Of a stretch of 10,022 bases of DNA, positions 1 through 7,700 are shown one piece after another. The DNA comes from Methanomassiliicoccales archaeon. GTDB taxonomy: Archaea > Thermoplasmatota > Thermoplasmata > Methanomassiliicoccales > JACIVX01. A program made the position numbers and the translations under genes. Numbering within the stretch: the first letter of the stretch is position 1; every line of letters starts with the position of its first letter. Below the pieces are notes generated by a model. It made no database searches, was not told the DNA's origin, and saw nothing but the letters and a program-made list of their open reading frames with translations. The stretch lies in assembly GCA_024464195.1 (NCBI GenBank), contig JANHAK010000027.1:1-10022 (forward strand), in the 5' to 3' direction.

Positions 1-1
1 A

Positions 2-838
2 CCCCTGATGAGGAAGGATCTTTTCGAGCTCGTCGAATTTGCAAGGGATCATCATCTTTTCGTAATCATCGCGACCAACGGCACTCTAATCGACAGGGAT
101 ATCGCGAAATTCTTCAAGAAACGCGAAATCGCTGTCGCGATCAATCTGCCGACCTTGGACGAACGTTCCAGCGGAATTTTTACTGGTGTTTTCAATTCTC
201 ATAACGCACGGATGAAAGGATTGATGTATTGTTTGGATGAGAAAGTGTTGACAAGTGTTGGCGTCGCCGTTACAAACCTCAACTTGAAGGAGATATGTCG
301 TGTGATCGATTTTTCTCGTGAGAAGAAAATCAATTGCGATGTCCTAGCGACAATTCCCATCGGGAGGGCATCACTTTCCATCTTGCCTTCACCGATTGAG
401 TATGAAGAGATGTTGGCCTACATACTCAATCGCTATTCCGCGATTCCTATGAATGCAATTGATCAAGACAACGGAACGAACGTTTCTGTTTACGAGCCTC
501 TTTACGCGAGAATCATTAAGAGGAAAAAGGGAAAGGAGTTCCCGAAGCTCTGCAGTCTCGGCATCGCGATGCATGTAATGGAGGACGGATCTGTGAGGTC
601 ATGCGTTTACATGCCGATGAGCTTTGGAAATATCAGAAGAAAGAAATTAACAGCGATATGGAAAGAAATCAGAGTATCAAAAATCCTCGCGAGGCTTCAG
701 GACCCACGCTATCTGAAGGGTGCTTGCGGAAAATGCGAAGATCGCGAGATTTGTGGTGGATGCAGGGCAAGGGCACACGCTATAAAGGGCGACCCTTTTG
801 ATGAGGATCCAGTTTGCACGAGATGCCTCCAGAATTAA
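2..838 (+). CDS. Radical SAM/SPASM domain protein, 3' part (5' end outside window)
   Basis: This is the C-terminal part of a radical SAM enzyme with a SPASM auxiliary iron-sulfur domain. The frame is open to the window edge, and the codons before the ATG at 8 read Pro-Leu, giving PLMRKDLFELVEFA. That is the usual sequence just after the GGEP motif of radical SAM proteins, so the ATG is internal and the CxxxCxxC cluster motif must lie upstream. ATNGTL follows (about residue 22 counted from that ATG), as in this fold. The C-terminus has eight cysteines (182, 199, 240, 243, 249, 252, 270, 273), including CGKC, CGGCRARAHA and DPVC. This fits two auxiliary 4Fe-4S clusters. The CGGCRARA...DP.C ending resembles the AhbC/AhbD/NirJ heme-type and peptide-modifying SPASM enzymes. 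I cannot choose the substrate without the N-terminus and upstream neighbours. The next gene is convergent, so the partners would be upstream. Confidence 0.9.
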   Translation, partial: PLMRKDLFELVEFARDHHLFVIIATNGTLIDRDIAKFFKKREIAVAINLPTLDERSSGIFTGVFNSHNARMKGLMYCLDEKVLTSVGVAVTNLNLKEICRVIDFSREKKINCDVLATIPIGRASLSILPSPIEYEEMLAYILNRYSAIPMNAIDQDNGTNVSVYEPLYARIIKRKKGKEFPKLCSLGIAMHVMEDGSVRSCVYMPMSFGNIRRKKLTAIWKEIRVSKILARLQDPRYLKGACGKCEDREICGGCRARAHAIKGDPFDEDPVCTRCLQN

Positions 839-930
839 TGAAATTATGATCCAATGATGATCGAGATTTCACTCATCCTCTAAATCTTGAATTCAGAATA
901 GATTTTCCAATCGGTGGGAATGCGTATTTG

Positions 931-944
931 TTTTTCTAGAAAAA
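931..944. terminator. Possible bidirectional terminator between convergent genes
   Basis: A perfect 14-nt palindrome, TTTTTCTAGAAAAA, lies in the 182-bp gap between the radical SAM gene (ending 838) and the convergent transglutaminase-like gene (ending 1021). It gives a run of five T on either strand. Archaeal RNA polymerase often stops at oligo-T tracts, so it could end both transcripts. The hairpin itself would be weak (A/T pairs plus one C:G, no real loop), so the T tracts matter more than the stem. Nothing else is recognisable in 839-1020. Confidence 0.3.
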
Positions 945-1020
945 AATCAAGATTAGTACCTTTGCCTTCCACAAATTCTCACTATTCTTATTTCATTGAA
1001 AATCTTCTTGAAAATCTACG

Positions 1021-2067
1021 TTAGCAATTAATAATCTCCGGCACAATATCCTGCATCTCTTCTGGTACTTCACCTATTCTCCAGCCAGGACTTGTCGTCT
1101 CGCAGTAGTAGTAATATTTTCCGTTAAAGAAATACGATGTGCCAGTTAATGAATCGCCCCAAATCCCAGCGGCCATGTGACTCGGATTTCCTTTAAAAAG
1201 AAGGAGAACACCGTCAAAATTGAGAATGGATGTCTGGATCAGCGAGACAAAGAGAATCGCGGTGTCCTCGCAGTCCCCGCCACCGTCAACAAGCGTTTCG
1301 ACGGGATATCTGGGATACTCAGTCATACCCTTCGTTTTTTGATCTGAAAGATACTCAAGATTTTGCACGAAAGAGAGGACGAACTCCGCTTTCTGGTATT
1401 GCGTGAATTTCCTTTTCTCTGCGATTTCATTGAGTTTGTATGCGAGATCCTTGATCGAAGAATCATCAGATTTAACATATGAAGCGTAACTCGGTGTTCG
1501 TTCGCGCAAGCTATATTCATAATATTCTTGGCCAGGAATATTGATGGTGATCGTGAAGTAATTGACGATGGATTTCCATTCAAACATCCATTGAAAGGTT
1601 CTCGTAAATACATCATGCCCTAGAAAGAAATCCCAGGTTTGGCTCCATTCCCCTTCTCCGTTGTTAAGTGGCATGACGCGCCAGAAATATGTGCGATTCT
1701 CCAGCAAAGGCTCAGTTACGACAAAGAAAGTATCGTTAACAACCACGTCTGCAAGCAATGTTTTAAAATCAAAAGTCGTGCTCAGCTGGAATCGGTATGA
1801 TTCAATGTTTTTTAACGCGGTCCACTCGAATCTCGGCGTTGAGTTCGTGATAACTGAGGACTCGGTTGGATAAATAGGGCTGATCGTCTGATTCTCGAGA
1901 AAATCGAAAAGAATTGGTAGCCCTCTCGGAATTGCGATGACTGCTAGCAACAGGATAATGACGATGAGGACGGCTGTAATCGCCCCTCGTCTTCTTTTTT
2001 TAGGGGGAGGCGGGGTATATTGACCATTATTCGTATTCATTTCCTGATAGGGTGGCAGGCTATCCAT
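1021..2067 (-). CDS. Membrane-anchored transglutaminase-like protein with Fn3-like domain
   Basis: This 348-residue protein is predicted to be anchored by one N-terminal helix and face outward. Residues 1-28 are Pro-rich and end in a basic KKRRR cluster (23-27). A hydrophobic segment follows at about 29-46, and the positive-inside rule puts the rest outside. Residues 60-150 look like a fibronectin type III or Ig-like beta domain (TPRFEWTA, YRFQLS, TYFWRV). Residues about 205-330 resemble the transglutaminase-like cysteine protease fold: GGGDCEDTAILF (Cys266), NPSHMAAGIW (His297) and CETTSPGWRIG (Glu323) would be the Cys/His/acid set. Family members are proteases, amidases or transferases; the substrate here is unknown. 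The ATG at 2067 is preceded by AAGG, while Met10 has no well-placed SD, so the first start is kept. It is a single gene, divergent from the ADP-ribosylglycohydrolase. The fold is fairly certain; the activity is inferred. Confidence 0.85.
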   Translation of the reverse strand: MDSLPPYQEMNTNNGQYTPPPPKKRRRGAITAVLIVIILLLAVIAIPRGLPILFDFLENQTISPIYPTESSVITNSTPRFEWTALKNIESYRFQLSTTFDFKTLLADVVVNDTFFVVTEPLLENRTYFWRVMPLNNGEGEWSQTWDFFLGHDVFTRTFQWMFEWKSIVNYFTITINIPGQEYYEYSLRERTPSYASYVKSDDSSIKDLAYKLNEIAEKRKFTQYQKAEFVLSFVQNLEYLSDQKTKGMTEYPRYPVETLVDGGGDCEDTAILFVSLIQTSILNFDGVLLLFKGNPSHMAAGIWGDSLTGTSYFFNGKYYYYCETTSPGWRIGEVPEEMQDIVPEIINC

Positions 2068-2130
2068 AATTCTGGCCTTTTTGATTAATTTGCGAGATGA
2101 TATGTTATCATTGTGTAAAAAGATTAATTA

Positions 2131-2180
2131 TCAAATTTACAGAATTTGAAATTCTCATAATTTGAAATCGGGCAAATTGA
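2131..2180. promoter_or_regulatory. Cluster of AATTTGA/TCAAATT motifs between divergent genes
   Basis: The 228-bp gap between two divergent genes holds TCAAATT at 2131, AATTTGA at 2143 and again at 2159, and a partial copy CAAATTGA at 2173. The starts are 12-16 bp apart. The second copy sits in a perfect odd palindrome, GAATTTGAAATTC (2142-2154), and AATTTGAAAT is repeated directly at 2143-2152 and 2159-2168. This looks like an operator array for a dimeric regulator serving one or both genes. The region is AT-rich, so chance repeats are a real alternative. I could not place a convincing TATA box for either gene: the TTTTTAAGAG at 2278-2287 lies too close to the ATG at 2296. Confidence 0.35.
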
Positions 2181-2295
2181 GAATATTGAAAATAGATTTC
2201 TTTTTCAACGACTGAGCAAAATGGCAATCATCACTGAAAGATGTATGAAAAGAGGAAAAAGTAAATCCCATAAGAACATTTTTAAGAGATCTTGA

Positions 2296-3207
2296 ATGGA
2301 CTCGTTAAAATCAAAGTTCATTGGCTGTCTTATCGGGAGTGCAATCGGTGATGCCTTAGGACGTCGATTCGAGGGTCATTGGCTGTCTGATGCACTTGAT
2401 CAGGAATTTATGGGCAGGTGGACGGACGACACACATATGATGATTGGTGTCGCGGAATCGCTCATCGAGATGAAAGGGTTTGATGGCGAACATATGGCTC
2501 GTGTTTTCATACGAAATTACGAAATGGAACCCTGGCGAGGCTACGCGAGCGGACCACCTCGCGTGTTCAGGATGATCAAGTCAGGAGTACGATGGGCTGA
2601 GGCTTCAAAGAGACTGTTTGGTGGAGCTGGCTCATACGGTAACGGCGCGGCGATGAGGGTCGCACCAGTAGGCTTACTCTATCATCATGATATCGCGAAA
2701 TTGCGTGAGGTCGCCGAGGCCCAAGGAAAAATTACGCATGCGCACGAACTTGGCTTGGAAGGTGCGGCTTTGCAGGCATATGCCGTAGCTCTTGCTCTCC
2801 AAATCGATCGTTCCTTTGATTTCGATCCCCATTCCTTTTTGGCAAATCTCCGAAATTTTGTACACCATGAGATCTACCGTTTCAAGTTAGTGAAGGTTGA
2901 GGAGCTGTTGAGCTGTGAAGACAGGAAGAGGGTTGTTAGAGAACTCGGTCACGGTATTGAAGCGTTTAATTCTGTACCAACGGCCATATACTCATTCCTC
3001 CGTCATTCGAGGAGTTTTCAGGACGCGGTGCTTTATGCGGTTAATTTGGGCGGGGATGCTGACACAATTGGCGCGATGACGGGTGCGATTAGCGGTGCGT
3101 ATCATGGCATCGAAGCAATCCCAGAACGATGGAGAAATGGACTCGAGAGGAAAGACGATATCGAGAAGCTTGCGGAGAAGTTGTGGGAAATTGCTAAAGG
3201 TTTTTGA
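2296..3207 (+). CDS. ADP-ribosylglycohydrolase (DraG/ADPRH family)
   Basis: This 303-residue protein has the usual length and motif order of the ADP-ribosylglycohydrolase family. These enzymes use a dinuclear Mg or Mn centre to remove ADP-ribose from modified proteins, as DraG does for dinitrogenase reductase. The visible motifs are GCLIGSAIGDALG (10-22), the metal-binding WTDDTHMM (Thr43, Asp44, Asp45), GNGAAMRVAPVG (115-126) and NLGGDADTIGAMTGAISGAYHG (250-271), whose Asp254 and Asp256 complete the metal site. All key residues are present, so the enzyme should be active. The ATG at 2296 leaves the normal short N-terminus before the GxxxGxAxGDA motif. The SD is weak or absent, so initiation may be leaderless or nearly so. 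No ADP-ribosyltransferase (DraT), nitrogenase or GlnB gene is in the window, so the substrate is unknown and 'DraG' should not be read as nitrogenase regulation. The gene is a single unit with its own direction. Confidence 0.93.
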   Translation: MDSLKSKFIGCLIGSAIGDALGRRFEGHWLSDALDQEFMGRWTDDTHMMIGVAESLIEMKGFDGEHMARVFIRNYEMEPWRGYASGPPRVFRMIKSGVRWAEASKRLFGGAGSYGNGAAMRVAPVGLLYHHDIAKLREVAEAQGKITHAHELGLEGAALQAYAVALALQIDRSFDFDPHSFLANLRNFVHHEIYRFKLVKVEELLSCEDRKRVVRELGHGIEAFNSVPTAIYSFLRHSRSFQDAVLYAVNLGGDADTIGAMTGAISGAYHGIEAIPERWRNGLERKDDIEKLAEKLWEIAKGF

Positions 3208-3215
3208 TTTTCTAT
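3199..3215 (+). terminator. T-rich probable termination tract after the ADP-ribosylglycohydrolase gene
   Basis: The stop codon is embedded in a T-rich run (TTTTTGATTTTCT from 3201) with no stem before it. Oligo-T tracts at or just after stop codons are a common archaeal termination signal. A new TATA box begins 10 bp later, which fits an end of transcription here. Confidence 0.35.
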
Positions 3216-3222
3216 AACTCGA

Positions 3223-3233
3223 TATTTAAATAA
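3223..3233 (+). promoter_or_regulatory. Archaeal TATA-box promoter for a short transcript or leader
   Basis: TATTTAAATAA is a near-ideal archaeal TATA box (core TTTAAATA at 3225-3232). Spacing predicts a start near 3252-3256, that is, 230 bp before the radical SAM gene and just before the small ORF at 3271. The radical SAM gene has its own TATA box at 3426, so this one may drive a separate small RNA or peptide, or a long leader. Confidence 0.5.
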
Positions 3234-3270
3234 TTTCCGTTTTAAACACATGACATTCTGATGTAATGGG

Positions 3271-3360
3271 GTGGATGTGGAGCGAGCATTAAGAATGATC
3301 ACAAAAGGGAAAGATGTCGTCGATGAGATGATACTTTCCGAGAAACTAATTCTATTCTAG
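3271..3360 (+). CDS. Candidate 29-residue ORF, unrecognised
   Basis: GTG at 3271 opens a 29-codon frame ending at TAG 3358, beginning VDVERALRMITKGKDVVDE. The charged helical composition (several K, E, D and R) is protein-like. A strong TATA box at 3225-3232 predicts a transcript starting 15-20 bp upstream. GGGG just before the GTG could serve as an SD but is very close. I recognise no family. It may be a real small protein, the eroded start of a former gene, or part of a non-coding leader upstream of the radical SAM gene. Confidence 0.25.
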   Translation: MDVERALRMITKGKDVVDEMILSEKLILF

Positions 3361-3398
3361 AAGAGATTATCTTTCGTATCCTGGTATTCATGTGAAGT

Positions 3399-3424
3399 AT
3401 ATTCCCGCGCCCAGTAGGGAATAT
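3399..3424 (+). promoter_or_regulatory. Inverted repeat abutting the maturase TATA box (operator or terminator)
   Basis: ATATTCCC (3399-3406) and GGGAATAT (3417-3424) form a perfect 8-bp inverted repeat with a 10-nt spacer, followed at once by CTTTTT. Two readings are possible. It could be a stem plus T tract ending the short transcript that starts near 3252. Alternatively it could be a repressor or activator site, since it covers the BRE position and touches the TATA box at 3426 of the radical SAM gene. Confidence 0.5.
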
Positions 3425-3425
3425 C

Positions 3426-3436
3426 TTTTTAAATAG
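3426..3436 (+). promoter_or_regulatory. TATA-box promoter of the radical SAM maturase gene
   Basis: TTTTTAAATAG is a good archaeal TATA box. A start about 25-27 bp downstream would fall near 3456-3460, leaving a leader of about 30 nt that contains the SD site GAGG at 3480-3483. Confidence 0.55.
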
Positions 3437-3491
3437 TCTGTTTCATCGATTAGCATCGAAGTTAAATTGATAAGAAGACGAGGATGTGACA

Positions 3492-4721
3492 ATGGCTATT
3501 GCTCCAAGGTATGGCTCAATGCCCGACAAGAGAGAAACGCTCTTAATTGAAAAAACGATGAAGACAGACGGCGATTATGCGGAATCACTGTCATCAGAAA
3601 AATTCCCTCTATGTCAATCAGATCAGTGGATAGTCGAGCACACATCCGATGGCTACGTCCTCCATCGAATCAGGAGGGACATAAGAAAGGTTTACCTCGA
3701 AGTGACAACGCGCTGCAACCTCCGCTGCGCAAACTGCGTCCGCAACACCTGGGACGAGGAACTTGCTGACATGTCGACAGAAACATTCAATCGCGTGATC
3801 GACAGTCTCCGCGATCTACCGGAGTTGCGTGAGGTCTACTTCGGCGGCTTCGGTGAACCTCTTTTGCACCCTAAAATCGAGGAAATGGTGAGGCAAGTCA
3901 AATCGCTCGGCGTCCGTATCTCGATGAGCACGAATGGAACACTCCTCACTGAGGAAAAGACGAAAGCGCTTGTCGATGCAAGAATTGACCGACTCTTCGT
4001 GTCGATGGATAGCACACAAGCTCAGCTGTTCAGCGAGCTGAGGGGTGGTGCTAATTTTGACCTCGTTGTCGAAAATGTCAAACGAATCAGGGACATCCGA
4101 GAGAGGAAGGGTTACAGGATGCCGACGATCGGTCTCGAGTTCGTTGTGACTGATAAGAATATCAAAGACATTAAGAACCTCCCTTCCCTCGCGAGAGAAA
4201 TCGGCGCATCAATCATTTTACTCACACATCTGCTGCCGCACAATGAACAGGCGGCAAGGCAGATTGCTTATGGTGGCAACAATATCGAGATCCCGAGGCC
4301 AGAGGGCTGGGCTATCATGGCCGGTGATTATGTCATGTGGGGAACACTCTCAACTCCTCGGAGCAAGTGGGGAGCGTATAGACACTGCCGCTTCGTCAAT
4401 GATAAGGGCATTGTTATCGCATGGGATGGTGGCGTCAGCCCTTGTTATGCGCTGATGCACTCATATCCGTATTTCGTTTTTGGAGAAAGAAAAAGAGTCA
4501 AGCGATATCTTCTCGGAAACGTGAACGAAAAATCTCTTTCAGATATTTGGACAGGTGAAGAGTACGTATTGTTCCGATCGAAGGTTCAGAATTTTAGATT
4601 TCCGTCCTGCGTTGATTGCGGCGCGAACTGCGATCTGCGACAAAACAATGAAGACTGTTGGGCGAACTCACCATCGTGCGCTGATTGCCTCTGGGCACAG
4701 GATATCGTGCGGTGCCCGTAA
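3492..4721 (+). CDS. Radical SAM/SPASM maturase, tungsten-oxidoreductase cofactor-modifying type
   Basis: This 409-residue radical SAM enzyme closely resembles the family called tungsten cofactor oxidoreductase radical SAM maturase, also known as the cofactor-modifying protein (cmo) beside aldehyde:ferredoxin oxidoreductases. The cluster motif is YLEVTTRCNLRCANC (Cys75, 79, 82), followed by GGFGEP (118-123) and STNGTLL. The middle carries STPRSKWGAYRHC and DGGVSPCYALMHSY. The C-terminus is cysteine-rich (373, 376, 380, 389, 396, 399, 408) and contains CWANSPSCADCLWAQ and VRCP, a signature I associate with this family. It probably acts in the cytoplasm to assemble or modify the tungstopterin enzyme. 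ATG 3492 is preferred over GTG 3486 because GAGG at 3480-3483 sits 8 nt before the ATG but only 2 nt before the GTG. No aldehyde oxidoreductase gene is in the window, so the partner must be elsewhere. Radical SAM/SPASM is certain; the subfamily call rests on recalled motifs. Confidence 0.85.
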   Translation: MAIAPRYGSMPDKRETLLIEKTMKTDGDYAESLSSEKFPLCQSDQWIVEHTSDGYVLHRIRRDIRKVYLEVTTRCNLRCANCVRNTWDEELADMSTETFNRVIDSLRDLPELREVYFGGFGEPLLHPKIEEMVRQVKSLGVRISMSTNGTLLTEEKTKALVDARIDRLFVSMDSTQAQLFSELRGGANFDLVVENVKRIRDIRERKGYRMPTIGLEFVVTDKNIKDIKNLPSLAREIGASIILLTHLLPHNEQAARQIAYGGNNIEIPRPEGWAIMAGDYVMWGTLSTPRSKWGAYRHCRFVNDKGIVIAWDGGVSPCYALMHSYPYFVFGERKRVKRYLLGNVNEKSLSDIWTGEEYVLFRSKVQNFRFPSCVDCGANCDLRQNNEDCWANSPSCADCLWAQDIVRCP

Positions 4722-4731
4722 CGATTGTCGA

Positions 4732-7700
4732 TTATTCCTCACCGAACTGGTATCTGCCTGCCGGCACGGTGATCTCGAACTTCGCGCCTATGCCCGCTTT
4801 TCCCCTCTCCTCAATTGTCATACCAGTTATCGATAAAATCTCCTTTGCGAGGTAGAGTCCCCTGCCTCGGCGCCCTTCGAAGATCGATTTCTTCAAACCT
4901 TCTTCGAGACCTTTACCATCATCCTCGCAGATGATAATGAGATCATCATTCCTCTTTTCTGTATAAATCTTGATGGTGCTGAGTTTTTCGCCACCGTGCT
5001 TCAGCGCGTTGTGCAACATGTTGTTGAAGACCTTCTCGAGCAAGCGATCCGCGTAGACCTTGAGATTGTCGTCGATCTCCACCTTGATGTCCGCCTTTGT
5101 ACGATCGATCGTCATCATCGCCTTCTCGATTGCCTCCTTCAGGTTGATCCATTCGGGCGGATATGTTCCCATTCTCTCATAGTCCCTGCTGAATTCAAGA
5201 TGCTTCTCGATGTTCATTGCCGCCTTCAACGCCATTTCGACGAACCGCTTTGACTTCTCGTCGTTGACGAGATCGGCGAGTAGCTGCAGACTGCCAGAAA
5301 TGACAGTCAGCTGGTTCATAATATCATGCCTTGTGACGCTTCCGAGCAGATAGAGCTTCTTGTTCGCCAGTGTGAGTGCGTCCTGTGCCTTTCTTAGCTC
5401 AGTGACATCTTCAGCGGTGCAAGCGGCAAACGCAACGTTACCGTCCTTGTCGAACTTCGGGATCTTAGTGACGAGCATTAACCGCTTTTCCCCCTGAGCG
5501 TTCGTCACCCACTCGAAATCCCTGTACTTCTTCTTTTCTTCGAAAACGATCCTGTTTCCCCTCACACCAACCTCAGCTTCAGGTCTCGGTAAGAACTCCC
5601 ATATCTTCTTCCACACAATTTCCTCTTTTTTCTTTCCAAGGAATTCTACCCTCGCTCTGTTTGCGATTCCACCGTATGTTTCTGGATCGACGGCAGTCCA
5701 GATCATTGTATCGACGCTGTCTAGGAGAACTTCGTACTCTTCCTTGTTCTTGATCAATTCTTCCCGTAATTTCTTTTCTTCTGTAATGTCGATAAGCGAT
5801 GCGACGCTCCGTTTCGTTCCGGGTATCACATCAATCGTGATCTTAGTGAACTTGATTTCTCCGTTCTTGCACCTCAGCTCAAGTTCATAACTTCGCGGAG
5901 CTTTCGAGGAATTTTCCCTCCTCGCAAAATGATAGTCAGTAATTTTCTGAACTTCCTTTTCTGTAACAAAATCGATTGATTTCATTTTGCCTTCGATTTC
6001 CTCACGAGAGTAACCAGTGAGCCTTACAAATTCATCGTTGGCGAGTGAAATCGTCATATCTTCTTCAATCACGACCATTGCCGTACCTGTTACTTCAAAA
6101 AGGCAGCGGTATCTTCTTTCTGACTCCTCGAGAAGCTCACGCATCTTCACCCTTTCTGTGATATCTCTCAGGATCACATATGTGGCAATACCACCCTCGT
6201 TCTCGGCTAGGGTTACATTGATCTCGGCGATAATCGTGCTCCCATCTTTCTTCTTCAGTTTCGTTTCGTAAACGGACGGAAGATTCTCCCCCTTTAATCG
6301 TCTTGTGTAATAATCGAGCAACTTCTCTCTTTCGTCATCAGCAACGAATTCAATGAAATGTTTTCTCAGCACTTCGTTTTCCTGATAATTGCCCATTTGA
6401 TAGAGACTCTTGTTGGCAAACCTTACAATTCCGTTGTCCAGGATCGCGAATCCCTCATTCGCCCCTTCGAAGAAATGGCGGTAACGGCGCTCGCTTCTCG
6501 CAAGCAATTCCTCCGCTTTCATCCTGATCCTATCAACTTTCAGCGCATACAACGCATGTCCTAGATCCTCTGCGAGATCGCAAATAAAATCGATTTCTTC
6601 ATCGACAACTGCGTCGGCGTGGAGGTGGACGAGGATAGCGCCGTAGACTTCACCGCCATATTCAATTCTTTTCGTTAAGGTAACATCGAGGTTATCGGTA
6701 TCTAGATGCTTTAGGGGGCATCCAGCGCAGCGGCTATCTGGTTGCCGTAATACAAGAACTTCACTCGTGCAGAGTGCTTCGCGAATGCAAATGAGCTCTT
6801 CGAGTGATGTTAGTCTCGAAAATATCTCTTCAAGTTCGCAATTTACGAACGAACCATACGTTTCCATCGAACCGCCGCCCCCTCTTACGGCGATAGCGAT
6901 ACCTTTAAACATCCGCGTCCTCAGCAAATCATTACACACGCTTTTGATAAGTTTCGTTTGATCTCTTTCTCTCGAGATCAATTGATTAATACGTCTGATC
7001 GCGAAAAGCATCGAGTTGAGCCTTTCGAGACGCTCGATACGGTTTATGTCGTCAGTGACATCTTTAACCACGCCAATCAGCTTGATTGGAACGCCTTTTT
7101 CGTCGAGAATAACTACCAATCGTTGACGGATAATTCGCTTCTCTCCACGAGGTGAAATTACTCTATACTCGATTTCACGCCCTTGACCGCTTTGCAATGT
7201 TTCGAGTACTGTCTCTTTGACGCGGTCTCGATCGAGTGGATGTATACATTCAAAGAGTTGTTCATATTCACCATCGAATGACGACTCGTCCATGCCGAGG
7301 ATGCGTAGCAATTCCACAGAGACGCTTAATTGATTCTCGGTGAGGTCGTAAATGAAATTGCCGAACCCACCAATTGTTTCAGCTTCGGCGAGGGCTCTCT
7401 CGCTGACCTTAAGCGCTTCAAGCGCCCTGTTCTTTTCCACGAGCGTCTTGATCATGTTGACCAGTTCAGCAAACTGTGAGCGGGGGTCTCCTCCTTTATG
7501 CACATAGCCGTCGGCGCCGAAATTGATTGCGTCAATGGCAACCTCTTCTCTTCCCTTGCCCGTGAATAAGATAAAAGGAATCTCCCATCCTCTCGATCGA
7601 ATTTCTTTAAGAAGATCGATGCCGTTCATCTCAGGCATCGCATAATCCGAAACAATCACATCGTAATCCTGTTCACCCATCATGCTGAGCGCTTGCTGAG

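Noticed and set aside
996..1017. Direct repeat TTGAAAATCT (996-1005 and 1008-1017)
   Set aside because: It is a single AT-rich 10-mer repeated once beside the 3' end of a gene. It is too short and of too low complexity to call functional.
2296..3207. Nitrogenase-regulating DraG system
   Set aside because: No DraT, nif or glnB gene is present in the window, so only the general hydrolase family can be supported.
4555..4836. 93-residue plus-strand frame across the end of the maturase and start of the kinase 3' end
   Set aside because: It overlaps two well-supported genes in other frames and has Arg/His/Cys-rich shadow composition.
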